Positions 25,765-35,500 of a stretch of DNA of 64,000 nucleotides are shown here, one piece after another; position 1 is the first letter of the stretch, and every line of letters begins with the position of its first letter. The stretch comes from Sediminibacterium sp. GTDB taxonomy: Bacteria; Bacteroidota; Bacteroidia; Chitinophagales; Chitinophagaceae. The notes beneath the pieces were generated by a model. That model was given only the letters and a program-made list of their open reading frames with translations, was not told the origin of the DNA and ran no database searches. Both the position numbers and the translations under genes were made by a program. The stretch is from positions 1-64,000 of the forward strand of contig JAFWCB010000001.1 in the NCBI GenBank assembly GCA_017537025.1. The letters are read 5' to 3'.

Positions 25765-26390
25765 TTACACAGTATTTTAGTGATTTTACGGGTGCCCAAT
25801 GGCACCAGTTTTCCATGCTGGAAGAACTATACACAGAATGGAATAGTAAGATCAATGTAATATCCCGAAAAGATATCGATCAAATTTATTTGCATCATGT
25901 GCTTCACTCCCTGAGTATCGCAGCCATTGCCTCTTTTGAGCCCGGTACTAAAATTATTGATATTGGTTGTGGGGGTGGATTTCCGGGTGTACCATTAGCC
26001 ATTTTTTTTCCGGATGTAAAATTTCATCTGGTTGATAGTATCGGCAAAAAATTGAAAGTAGTAGAAGCCGTTTGTGAAGGTGCGGGTATCCGTAATATCA
26101 CCACCCAACATACCCGTGCAGAAGATATTAAAAACCGACAGTTCGATTTTGCTATTTCCCGTGCGGTAGCACCGCTCAAAGATTTACTAAAATGGAGTAT
26201 GCCTTTACTTAAAAAAGGTGTAACCGGTAAAGACGAAAATGCCATGCGAAACGGACTTATCTGCTTAAAAGGGGGCGACCTGGCACAAGAAATTTTTGAG
26301 AGTGGTGCACGCCCCAAAATGATGCAGATCAGCAATATCTTCCAACATCCTTATTTTGAAGAGAAATTTATACTTCATGTGGTGAAGTAA
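25734..26390 (+). CDS. rsmG: 16S rRNA (guanine-527-N7)-methyltransferase RsmG
   Basis: ATG 25734 gives 218 residues, the usual length; the frame opens 13 codons earlier inside the glycosyltransferase. The SAM-binding loop IIDIGCGGGFPGVPLA (about 74-89) and the ISRAVAPLKDLLKW block are diagnostic. It methylates G527 of 16S rRNA, and its loss gives low-level streptomycin resistance in other bacteria. The 31-base overlap with the gene before it suggests coupling. The last base of the stop codon starts heptad array 2. Confidence 0.95.
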   Translation: MESTPQKLELITQYFSDFTGAQWHQFSMLEELYTEWNSKINVISRKDIDQIYLHHVLHSLSIAAIASFEPGTKIIDIGCGGGFPGVPLAIFFPDVKFHLVDSIGKKLKVVEAVCEGAGIRNITTQHTRAEDIKNRQFDFAISRAVAPLKDLLKWSMPLLKKGVTGKDENAMRNGLICLKGGDLAQEIFESGARPKMMQISNIFQHPYFEEKFILHVVK

Positions 26391-26466
26391 ATCTGGAATC
26401 TGTAATCTTCAATCTGGAACCCGTATTAAAAATTTCAGATTGAAGATTGAAGATTTCAGATTGAAA
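26390..26466. repeat. Heptad array 2 (11 x 7 nt, inverted halves)
   Basis: Eleven seven-base units in strict register. The left half repeats AATCTGG, AATCTGT, AATCTTC; the right half repeats ATTGAAG, ATTTCAG, close to the reverse complement. The whole can fold into one long hairpin between the convergent rsmG and M1 peptidase genes, so it may also end transcription from both sides. Confidence 0.85.
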
Positions 26467-26469
26467 ATT

Positions 26470-28332
26470 CTACTCTGGAATAACGAGTTTATTATTCACC
26501 CTATTCACATCAGCTAATCGCATGCTGGGGTCTATTTCAATAGACTTGATGTCTTTCACTGCACGCTTTGTTGTAAAGCTATAGTCGGGGTGCGTCCATC
26601 TCCAAGGTTGGTGTACGGTATAAGGAATAGCAGATTCTGCAGGCTTCGCGCCATACATTAAATCGAGCGGTATATTATGCATTTCCTGTGTACCATCTTT
26701 GAAAGTAACTAATACATCAACAGGCATTGGCATTTTTCCAATTCGTCGTATCGTAATAGCTGTATTACCATCCACTACAGCAATATCTCCCACAGCATAA
26801 TCAATCGTTTTGGTACTATTGATCCAATATTCTTTATACCAATCGAGCTCCATCCCACTTTGTTTTTCCGCAACACGGATAAAATCATTTGGATTGGGAT
26901 GTTTGAAACGCCAGTTGTTATAATAGGCTAATAAAATTTTATCTCTTACCGAATCACTAACAATATAACCTAACTGAGCCATGAATACGGCTCCTTTACT
27001 ATACGCCGCATTACTAGAAGCATAGTTTGTATTAAAATGATCAGCATGTGTGCTGGCGGGCTCTTCAAAGCCACTTTTTACCAATGCAAAATAACTGGCA
27101 TAAGAACCGGCGTACCAAAAACCGGATCGATTTCTCAAAGTACCATGTACACGAGCCGTAGCATAGTCTGTAAATCCTTCATCCATCCAGGCATACAATG
27201 ATTCGTTAGTACCCATCATCATTTGATACCAACTATGCATCCATTCATGAATAGCAGTTTGCACACTGGCATTTTTTAATAACGTAGCCATGGGATATTC
27301 CATTCCGCCATCACCACCTTGCACAAATGTGTATGTTTTATAAGGATAGGGGCCAAAAGTTTTTGCCATAATAGGATAAGCCAAAGCAGCCGTATCGGCC
27401 ATAGCTTGCCAACGAGCTTCTAAAGAATCAACCGCCTTATACACCACCCGAATAAGCGGACCACCAACCGTTGTTCGAGTGATCATTTTATAGGTAGGAT
27501 CAGCTGCCCACATAAAATCATGTACATTATATGCCTGCCATTTCCAGGTTAAGGTATTTGTGGTAGGGGCTTTAACAGTAACTCCTTTTGCTTCATAGCC
27601 AAAACCAATTTCGTTGGCGTTGAGTAAATCACCTCCTGCCGTAACCATATAATTTTTATCAATGGTTATTTGTACATCAAAATCGCCCCATACCCCATAA
27701 AATTCGCGTGCTATATAAGGATTTGCATTCCATCCCTGATAATCATATTCCACCACTTTCGGGTACCATTGACTCATACTATATCTTACACCCTCCGCAT
27801 TATCTCTACCACTTCTACGAACTTGCAAAGGTACCTGTGCTTCGAAGCTAACATCAATAGCTGTTTTTGATTTCGGAAGAATCGGCTTACTCAACACTAC
27901 TTCTAGAATAGTTTCGTGCTCTTTTAATTGTTGATTTACTCCATTAATGATTACCGATTTCACTTGTTGAAATCCAATTTCAGCGGGAGATAATTTACTA
28001 ATACGATCTTTCACCCTTGCATCCCAATCTAACCCATCGGTTTGACGTCTCGGATTTGGATCACTGATTCTTATTTTACCCAGCTCACGGCTACGCACAT
28101 CCATACTGCTATTGGGTTGAAAGGCATTCCAGTATAAGTGGAAGAAAATACGATTCAACGTATCAGGTGAATTATTAATGTATTCAATTTTCTCGGTACC
28201 ACTGAATCTATTGGTAGTAACATCCATATTTACATTGATGTTATACTTTATTCTTTGTTGCCAACGATCGGGTTGGGAGAAACTTATCAAATAAATAAAT
28301 AAAAAACTAAACGTAGCTCCAAGTTTATGCAT
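26470..28332 (-). CDS. M1-family zinc metallopeptidase
   Basis: The product is 620 residues, exported (signal peptide to about residue 19). The N-terminal beta-sandwich typical of M1 enzymes precedes the catalytic domain with HEWMH (His362, Glu363, His366), third ligand Glu385 18 residues on (MDEGFTDYA), and the GGDGGMEYPMAT substrate loop, a form of the GxMEN exopeptidase motif that here reads GGMEYP. It should cut N-terminal residues from peptides in the periplasm. A TAATTTTG box ends four bases before its ATG. Confidence 0.9.
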   Translation of the reverse strand: MHKLGATFSFLFIYLISFSQPDRWQQRIKYNINVNMDVTTNRFSGTEKIEYINNSPDTLNRIFFHLYWNAFQPNSSMDVRSRELGKIRISDPNPRRQTDGLDWDARVKDRISKLSPAEIGFQQVKSVIINGVNQQLKEHETILEVVLSKPILPKSKTAIDVSFEAQVPLQVRRSGRDNAEGVRYSMSQWYPKVVEYDYQGWNANPYIAREFYGVWGDFDVQITIDKNYMVTAGGDLLNANEIGFGYEAKGVTVKAPTTNTLTWKWQAYNVHDFMWAADPTYKMITRTTVGGPLIRVVYKAVDSLEARWQAMADTAALAYPIMAKTFGPYPYKTYTFVQGGDGGMEYPMATLLKNASVQTAIHEWMHSWYQMMMGTNESLYAWMDEGFTDYATARVHGTLRNRSGFWYAGSYASYFALVKSGFEEPASTHADHFNTNYASSNAAYSKGAVFMAQLGYIVSDSVRDKILLAYYNNWRFKHPNPNDFIRVAEKQSGMELDWYKEYWINSTKTIDYAVGDIAVVDGNTAITIRRIGKMPMPVDVLVTFKDGTQEMHNIPLDLMYGAKPAESAIPYTVHQPWRWTHPDYSFTTKRAVKDIKSIEIDPSMRLADVNRVNNKLVIPE

Positions 28333-28336
28333 ATCA

Positions 28337-28344
28337 CAAAATTA
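28337..28344 (-). promoter_or_regulatory. -7 box of the M1 peptidase gene
   Basis: The minus strand reads TAATTTTG, four bases before the ATG at 28332: the same box and spacing as tgt. It gives the peptidase its own start site despite sitting only 41 bases after rsmI. Confidence 0.55.
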
Positions 28345-28372
28345 AAAGTGTACAAATGTCTGAAAATAATGA

Positions 28373-29038
28373 CTATTCTTTCCCACTCATCACCACTACA
28401 ATTTCCCCTTTCACCGATTTTTGTTTGAAATGAGCAACCAATTCGGCTAAACTACCTCTGGCATGCTCTTCATAGAGTTTTGTAATTTCTCGGCTTACAC
28501 AAGCGTATCTGTCGGCACCTACATAGTTCATTAGTTCCTCCAATGTTTTTACCAACCTTACCGGACTTTCATAAAAAATAATCGTTCTTTCTTCTTCCGC
28601 TAATTTTTTTAAGAGTGTTTGTCGACCTTTTTTTAAAGGCAAAAACCCTTCGAACACAAAGCGGTTTGAAGGTATACCACTATTCACTAAAGCGGGAACA
28701 AAAGCGGTGGGCCCGGGTAATGTTTCAATCGTCACATTCGCTTGTATACAAGCCCTTACCAATAAAAAAGCAGGATCGGAAATACCCGGTGTGCCGGCAT
28801 CGGTTATCAATGCCATTTTTTTCCCGGCTTGTAATTGCTCTACTAAATGCGCAAACACTTTATGCTCATTATGTTGATGATAGGCACTAAGGGGTTTACT
28901 GATTTGATAATGCTGTAAGAGTTTCGACGAAGTGCGCGTGTCTTCACATAAAATAACATCCACATCCTTTAGTACCTCTAAAGCACGGAGCGTAATATCT
29001 TTTAAATTACCAAGTGGTGTTGGAACTAAGTATAGCAA
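28373..29038 (-). CDS. rsmI: 16S rRNA (cytidine-1402-2'-O)-methyltransferase RsmI
   Basis: The product is 221 residues of the tetrapyrrole-methylase fold: LVPTPLGNLKDITLRALEVL, the ILCEDTRTS loop, ALITDAGTPGISDPA and the FEGFLPLKKGR block, all classic for RsmI. It adds the 2'-O-methyl of Cm1402 in the P-site region of 16S rRNA. At 221 residues it is the short form that lacks the extra C-terminal domain of E. coli RsmI. It starts two bases after purS, so pssA, purS and rsmI look like one operon. Confidence 0.95.
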   Translation of the reverse strand: MLYLVPTPLGNLKDITLRALEVLKDVDVILCEDTRTSSKLLQHYQISKPLSAYHQHNEHKVFAHLVEQLQAGKKMALITDAGTPGISDPAFLLVRACIQANVTIETLPGPTAFVPALVNSGIPSNRFVFEGFLPLKKGRQTLLKKLAEEERTIIFYESPVRLVKTLEELMNYVGADRYACVSREITKLYEEHARGSLAELVAHFKQKSVKGEIVVVMSGKE

Positions 29039-29040
29039 TA

Positions 29041-29286
29041 CTAAACTACTTCTATCTCAAAAAATTCCATCACCGGATTCGCCAATAATTGTTTACTGGC
29101 ATTTTCGGCTATGGCTTTAGCGGCATTTTCATTCTCCGCATCTATTTGTAAAGTTATATGCTTCCCTACCCGTACATCTTGTACCGATTGGATACCCAAA
29201 TTTTGTAATCCCCCCAATACAGCTTTTCCTTGCGGATCCAATAAATCTTTTAAGGGCATTACGTTGATGCGAATATTATATATCAT
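29041..29286 (-). CDS. purS: Phosphoribosylformylglycinamidine synthase subunit PurS
   Basis: ATG 29286 gives 81 residues, the family length; the frame extends 23 codons upstream into pssA. IRINVMPLKDLLDPQGKAVLGGL and GIQSVQDVRVGKHITL are the PurS signatures. PurS forms the complex with PurL and PurQ that converts FGAR to FGAM in purine synthesis. Its ATG overlaps the stop codon of pssA (ATGA), so it is coupled to a phospholipid gene rather than to purL or purQ. Confidence 0.9.
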   Translation of the reverse strand: MIYNIRINVMPLKDLLDPQGKAVLGGLQNLGIQSVQDVRVGKHITLQIDAENENAAKAIAENASKQLLANPVMEFFEIEVV

Positions 29287-30050
29287 GAATGCGTTTGTTT
29301 GAATGCCAAAGATAGCCCTACATAAGCAAAAAAACCTACGGGAACGGCCAACCAACCAAAAAATAACGCTGTTACAATACCGATACCTGCGATGATAAGA
29401 AAAGGTAATAATACTTTCAAGCTTACCGATTTGAATTTTAATGCCAGCATGGGTAAGGTACTAACCATCAAATAGCTGATCAATAGAATGATCCCAAACC
29501 AAAAGAATTTATTTTCCAATAAATCAATAATCCAAGCATCGGTAGCATACCAAAATACAAATGGAAAGGAAGCTATACATAACCCTGCGGCAGGTATGGG
29601 CACCCCTTTAAATCCATGTTGTTGCGTAGTGTCTATATTGAACCGGCCAAGTCTGTAAGCCCCGGCACAAGGAATGAGAAAGGATGGCAGCAGCAATAGA
29701 ATTGAAGTATCTAAACCTCCTGCATCCTGTGCATAACTCAATCTTAAAAATTGTAATACAATCATACCCGGTGCCACACCAAAACTTACCACATCGGCTA
29801 AAGAATCTAATTGCTTCCCCAATTCCGAAGAAGCCCCTAATGCCCTCGCCACAAATCCATCAAAAAAATCAACCACGGCTGCAGCTATAATAAACCAACC
29901 TGCAAACATAATTCGCTCCGGTAATACCACTAAGTTCTCGCCTTCAGCTGAAACCGTTAGTGTTAAGCCGGGTTGCAGAATATAAAGAATAGCCATACAA
30001 CCCAAAAAAAGATTGGCTAGGGTAAAAAGGTTAGGGATTTGTTTTATCAT
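29283..30050 (-). CDS. pssA: CDP-diacylglycerol--serine O-phosphatidyltransferase
   Basis: The product is 255 residues with about eight membrane helices. The CDP-alcohol phosphotransferase motif is present from about residue 63 as DFFDGFVARALGASSELGKQLDSLADVVSFG, matching D-G-x2-A-R-x8-G-x3-D-x3-D. It makes phosphatidylserine, the precursor of phosphatidylethanolamine. PNLFTLANLFLGCMAI at the N-terminus is typical of the PssA subclass. The last base of heptad array 3 lies right against its ATG, so the array forms its leader region. Confidence 0.95.
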   Translation of the reverse strand: MIKQIPNLFTLANLFLGCMAILYILQPGLTLTVSAEGENLVVLPERIMFAGWFIIAAAVVDFFDGFVARALGASSELGKQLDSLADVVSFGVAPGMIVLQFLRLSYAQDAGGLDTSILLLLPSFLIPCAGAYRLGRFNIDTTQQHGFKGVPIPAAGLCIASFPFVFWYATDAWIIDLLENKFFWFGIILLISYLMVSTLPMLALKFKSVSLKVLLPFLIIAGIGIVTALFFGWLAVPVGFFAYVGLSLAFKQTHS

Positions 30051-30162
30051 ATAAGGTAGAAGGTTTAAGGTGGAAGCAGTAAGGAAGAGGCTTTAAGGTG
30101 GAAGGAGTAAGATGTAAGGTCAGTTTGACCATACACCTCATACCTTATAGCTTATACCTTCA
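30051..30162. repeat. Heptad array 3 (16 x 7 nt, NNAAGGT / inverted ACCTNAT)
   Basis: Sixteen seven-base units in strict register fill the gap between pssA and the Pro-aminopeptidase gene. The left ten centre on AAGGT (ATAAGGT, TTAAGGT, GTAAGGT); the right units are the inverse (ACCTCAT, ACCTTAT). The last units cover the stop codon and final codons of the peptidase gene. Confidence 0.85.
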
Positions 30163-31441
30163 TAAGCGTTTCAATCTCTTCAACTGTAATAGGAATATTC
30201 TTCATCAGGTCCACACTTCCATTTCTAGTAAGCCATACATTGTTTTCAATGCGTACGCCCATCTGTTCTTCTTCAATATAAATACCGGGCTCAATAGTAA
30301 AAAGCATACCGGCTTTTACAGGTTCCGTACGGGTACCCAAATCGTGTACATCAATACCTAAATGATGAGAAATACCATGATATAAATATTTTCGATAAGC
30401 TCTGTTTTCCCGATCCTCATTTTTTACATCACTCTTCCGCAACAATCCTATTTTCAAAAATTGCTGCGTAGCTTCCTCACCAACTTTCTCCGTATAATCC
30501 ACAATTGAGATACCGGGCTTTAAAATAGATTTTGCATAATTGTGTAAATGCAAACAAGCATTGTAAACTGTTTTTTGTCGGCGACTAAATTTACCATTGA
30601 CAGGAATCGTTCTTGTTAAATCGGCATTATAGCCACCATATTCCGCACCAAAATCCATCAATAATAAATCCCCATCTTTACACGCCGCATTATTGGATAT
30701 ATAGTGTAAGGTTCGGGCATTATCACCACTAGCAATGATACTATGATAAGCCGGACCTGTTGCGCGCTGACTTAAAAAGCTATGATAGATTTCTGCTTCA
30801 ATTTCATATTCCATAACACCGGGCTTAATAAAACCCAGTAATCTTCTAAATGTTTTATCAGTGATATTGATCGCCTCTTGTACAACAGCTATTTCTTCTT
30901 TTGTTTTAATTGCCCGCAGCGCTTTCATGATTTTTGCAGCACGCTGGTAAGAATGAAGCGGGTAACGTTGCTTCATTTCTTCTATAAATCGATACTCTCT
31001 TACCGGAACGAGATTTGCTTTACGATCATTTTCGTTACTATCTAAATAAATATGATCCGCTAAATGAATCCAACCTTGTAATAAAGCATCCATGCTATCT
31101 ACCCAAACAATGGTTTTGATACCCGAAATCTCAGTAGCCTCATGGGCTCTCAATCGCTTCCCATCCCATTTTTCTTTTAATTCGTTAGGGCGTACCAACA
31201 CCAATACTTCTTTGTATTTTGGATCGGGGCAATCCGGAAATAAAATCAACATGGTATCTTCTTGCTCGATACCCGTTAACCAAAATAGATCACTGTTTTG
31301 TTTAAAACCATGTAATGCATCACCATTAGAGGGGAACTCATCATTGCTTACAAAAATGGCAATACTATTTGGCAACAGGTGTGAAATAAAACGCGAACGA
31401 TTTTGGCTAAAAATCTCAGGATTTAATGGCAAATATTTCAT
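30152..31441 (-). CDS. pepP: Xaa-Pro aminopeptidase (M24B)
   Basis: ATG 31441 gives 429 residues; a TTG three codons upstream is the other choice. An N-terminal AMP_N domain (about 1-135) precedes the pita-bread catalytic domain with all metal ligands: LLMDFGAEYGGYNADLTR (two Asp), HGISHHLGIDVHD (His), FTIEPGIYI (Glu) and GVRIENNVW (Glu). It removes an N-terminal residue before proline in the cytoplasm. The last three codons and the stop lie within heptad array 3, so its very C-terminus seems to have been rewritten. Confidence 0.93.
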   Translation of the reverse strand: MKYLPLNPEIFSQNRSRFISHLLPNSIAIFVSNDEFPSNGDALHGFKQNSDLFWLTGIEQEDTMLILFPDCPDPKYKEVLVLVRPNELKEKWDGKRLRAHEATEISGIKTIVWVDSMDALLQGWIHLADHIYLDSNENDRKANLVPVREYRFIEEMKQRYPLHSYQRAAKIMKALRAIKTKEEIAVVQEAINITDKTFRRLLGFIKPGVMEYEIEAEIYHSFLSQRATGPAYHSIIASGDNARTLHYISNNAACKDGDLLLMDFGAEYGGYNADLTRTIPVNGKFSRRQKTVYNACLHLHNYAKSILKPGISIVDYTEKVGEEATQQFLKIGLLRKSDVKNEDRENRAYRKYLYHGISHHLGIDVHDLGTRTEPVKAGMLFTIEPGIYIEEEQMGVRIENNVWLTRNGSVDLMKNIPITVEEIETLMKV

Positions 31442-31479
31442 GCAATACAATTATCCTGCAATATATTGAAATTGATGGG

Positions 31480-32520
31480 CTAAAAACGTACAGTCGGACA
31501 TTTTACCGACTTACCCAGAGAAGATGGAAAAATACCATGTTTTATAATCGATAATTCATAGGCTCCTCTGGTACCATTTAAGGCTTTTAAAGGAGAAATA
31601 GTAGCATCGTAATTAACGGTAATTTTCAGATCATTTATTTGATATCCTACTAGCGGTATTACAGCGTCATTATTTCGATAATAAACACCTAAAATTAATT
31701 GTTGTGCCCCATCTCCACTTAAATTCCTATTGGCATTAAACCCTAATACGATTTCATCTGAACGTGTTTTAGTACTAATATAAATATTGGGATTTATGAT
31801 CCATAAATCTTGCAACTTAATACTGGCATTGGCAAAAAAAGTATACCGCATATCTATTTTACCATCCGAAACTGTATTGCTGAAAAAACTTTCACTAGGT
31901 CTGTTCACATGCATGACACTGATGCCGGCATTAAAATAAGCATTCTCAGAAGCAAAGAGAGCGTAGTTCAAACCTACTGATAAATCGAAATACCCAACCT
32001 GACTAAAAGCAAATGGTTCATTGGGAGGAATGGTGCTTTCAAAGAATTGTCCATTCCACTGATTATCAAAAGTAAGTTTAGATACATCTACGCGCTTAGC
32101 TGCGTAAGACCCGCTAAAGCCGGCGCTTAATAAGCTTTTATATCCAAGCATTTGATGATAGGCAAGAGATAGCCCGGCACTCGTTCCTACTAAATTTCCG
32201 CTACCCGCCTCATCTCGTTGCAATGAAAATCCTATCCCCATCCAACCATTTTCAAATCGATCTCTAAATAGTTTTGTATCTCCCCAAGCACTAACTGTTT
32301 TATAAGGATTCCCTCCTACCGATGCCCATTGATTTCTGATATTACCACCCAATCTATAATCATAATCAGGATTGAATCCTGTATTGGCCGGGTTAACCAA
32401 AAGAGGTGCATTATAATATTGAGAGAAATTTAATCCTTGTGCCTGCAATGATTTACCGGCTATCACAAGTAAAGCAACGCTAAGAATGAGGGATTTAATA
32501 TGAGCATTCATTCGCATCAT
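31480..32520 (-). CDS. PorP/SprF-family type IX secretion outer-membrane protein
   Basis: The product is 346 residues with a signal peptide (to about 27, SLQAQ). It opens with GLNFSQYYNAPLLVNPANTG, the hallmark of the PorP/SprF family, and continues as a beta-barrel of about 14 strands. Members help deliver or anchor proteins with a type B (CHU_C) sorting end. Its ATG overlaps the stop of the giant gene upstream by four bases, so cargo and barrel are made together, the pairing seen for SprB/SprF. Confidence 0.93.
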   Translation of the reverse strand: MMRMNAHIKSLILSVALLVIAGKSLQAQGLNFSQYYNAPLLVNPANTGFNPDYDYRLGGNIRNQWASVGGNPYKTVSAWGDTKLFRDRFENGWMGIGFSLQRDEAGSGNLVGTSAGLSLAYHQMLGYKSLLSAGFSGSYAAKRVDVSKLTFDNQWNGQFFESTIPPNEPFAFSQVGYFDLSVGLNYALFASENAYFNAGISVMHVNRPSESFFSNTVSDGKIDMRYTFFANASIKLQDLWIINPNIYISTKTRSDEIVLGFNANRNLSGDGAQQLILGVYYRNNDAVIPLVGYQINDLKITVNYDATISPLKALNGTRGAYELSIIKHGIFPSSLGKSVKCPTVRF

Positions 32521-35500
32521 CTCAATAATGTTATGTCTCCTTTTTTACTGGCTTTCTCTTTGTTCGAGAATTCAATTTGAACTGTATAATGATATACTTC
32601 CTGTGGCTGTAATTTTCCATTAAAGGTTCCATCCCACCCTTCGCTGGGGTTAGTTCCTACATATACTGTTTGTCCCCAACGGTTATAAATCCGCCAAGTC
32701 ATTTTAGCAATACCAAAACCTCTCACATAAATCTTGTCGTTTACACCATCACCATTAGGGGTAAAAGCATTAGGCACATCAAATCCGGGAACAATGGTAA
32801 TATCTAAAGATTGGCAACTGGTATCGGAACAACCGGCATCATTGTACGCAACCAAGCAAGCATTAAAAGTTCCTGTAGCATTATATAAATGTTTTACCGT
32901 TGTATCTCTCAGTATGGTATTCAAAGAATCACCATCGCCAAAGCGCCATTGATAACGCGAACCGCCAAAACTTTGATTTACAAAATTAATTGGCGTATTG
33001 GGCTGTGTAGGATTAGGATTATACACAAAGCCCGATGTGGGGTTAGCTCTTACACTGAGCGTGAAAGTAGTGCTATCCGATATATTACAAGTGGCAGAAT
33101 CAATAGCAACAAGTTTTACCGTATAGCTACCTGTATTACTATATCTATGCGTAACATTACCGTTACTAGTTGTAGTAAAACTCGATCCATCTCCAAAATC
33201 CCAACGGAATGTTTGTCCGGCTAGTGAGGTATTCGTAAACACCGCATTATAGGGCACACAACCCACAGCCGGTGTTTGAAAACGCGCCGTTACATTGGGA
33301 GCAATGCGTAATTGTTGGGTAATACTATCCGGTTCATTACAATAGTTAGTATCAACCAATATTAGTTTCACATCATAGGTTCCTGCTGCAGCATAAGTAT
33401 GGGTAACGGGAGTCGTACCGGCTAATTGTCGCGTACCATCTCCAAAATCCCATCTAAAACTGGTATTCGTAAAGGGTTTGATCGCCGTAGTTAAATTATC
33501 AAATCGATAAGCGAGTGATGCACAAGGGGGTAATTTAGTAGAGGTAAAATTGAGATTTGCCTGATCATTCCTCACCCGAATACTTAGATAAGAAGTATCA
33601 GAAATATTACAACTGGTTGAATCAATCGCAATTAATTGAACCCGATATAAACCAATTAGATTGTATTTATGAGAAATACTTGGACTTGTAGTAGCCACAC
33701 TTGGCGAGCCATCTCCAAAATTCCAGATATAACTTTTTGCTAATAAAAGGGTATCGGTAAAATCAACCGTAAGTGGTACACAACCGGTCGTATCCCTTAC
33801 TACTCCCTTTATCGCAGAGCGAGGGCCTGCACCTACACCTGCGAGATTAAACGCTAATTTTACAGCTAGTAAATTACATTGCCCATTACTAGCATTAGTG
33901 GTTGACCAAGCACCCGGGGTTCCTATTAAAACATTGTTGACAGATTGACTTCTATTGCAAGAACAAATAGACTGATAAATTGTACCATTCGCATCAAACC
34001 TACTGGTACCGCCGTCTACATGATCCGGAAATCCACCGTTCTGACCAAAGAAACTGGCATATAATAGCGATGAGGCGTCTCTCTTCAAAACAAAAAAATA
34101 AAAGTCAGCTCCATCTGTTGTTTTCTGATAGGCATCAGGAGTTAAGGGTAAACTCGTTATAGGCGAAAGCGGAAACCCTTCAAGCGTGGCACCACCCCAA
34201 CCGGAAACATACATGTTACCACAACGATCTACGAGAAAAGCAGTAAGGGATAAACTGGGAGTATTCGCACTAGAGGGACCAAAATTGGCAGAGAAAATAT
34301 AACTACTTAAATCGGGTTGCAATTTTGAAATAAAATGTTTACCTGCATTCTGGTTTGGATCTGCCGTATTGTAGGGAGAATTGATTACGGGAAAACCTAC
34401 TGTTGTGGTTCCGGTAATATAAGGTATACCGGATCTATCGAATTGAATACCATAGATCACATCATTCCCGGTTGTACCAATATAACTGGTACTTATAAGT
34501 TGTGTTCCGGTAGGACTAATGATGGAAATAAATCCATCTACCTGCCCTTTATTTGTTTGAAATGCAGCTGCCGCATTCGCATTACCCGGCATATTGGTAC
34601 TGGCTGTAGCACCTGCTACATAAATATTTCCGTTAGAAGGATTGATAGACAATACAAAAGCCGCGTCATCGTTATCCCCTCCCAGAAAAGAACTAAAAAT
34701 TACCGCTGATAAATTAGCATTAAGTTTAAGTAATACACCATCTTGAAATCTTCCATTTGAAGCAGCTCCACGCGTTGTTTGAAAAGCACCGGCTGTAGTT
34801 AAAAAATCAGTAGATTGTGTAGTGGAGGCCAATAATATATTTCCTTGATTGTCTACAATTACTTCACTCCTAGCATCATCGCCATAATTTCTTCTTGTTG
34901 TTTCTGCTACAGCCGGAGTTGAATAATTAGGTCTGATATTTACCCCATCATCTCCTGTTCCTCCAATTCTTACAGAGCCGATCAACCCTGTACCATTTGC
35001 ATTTAATTTTGTAATAACAATATCATTTCCTCCACCCGCACCAAACGTACGTAAGGGAGCAACGGAAGGATAGGTGGCACCGGATGAAGTTCTACCGGCA
35101 ACGATTAAATTACCGGAACCATCTACGACTAAACTATGGGGTTGTTCATTTGCTGATCCTCCAATATAAGTTGCATATAATAACGATGTTCCATCGGGTG
35201 CGAATTTCAGAATTCCCATATCATAGCCAGAACTGCCTGCACCGCTCGCAGCTCCGCCTGCCCAATTAGTTTGATAAGCCCCATTGGTGACAGGAAAACC
35301 GGTTCCAAAAACAATGCCTCCAGCATAGAAATTTCCCAGTCCATCATATGTAGCTGTAAAACCCCAATTATCGGCCCGGCTGCCGGAATAAGAGATAAAT
35401 ACAATCGTAGGATCAATTACTAGAATACTATTCTTGTTGTATGGCTCATTGGCTCTAAAACGAACAAAATTTCCTTTTACGTCATAGCTACAGCTCACTT

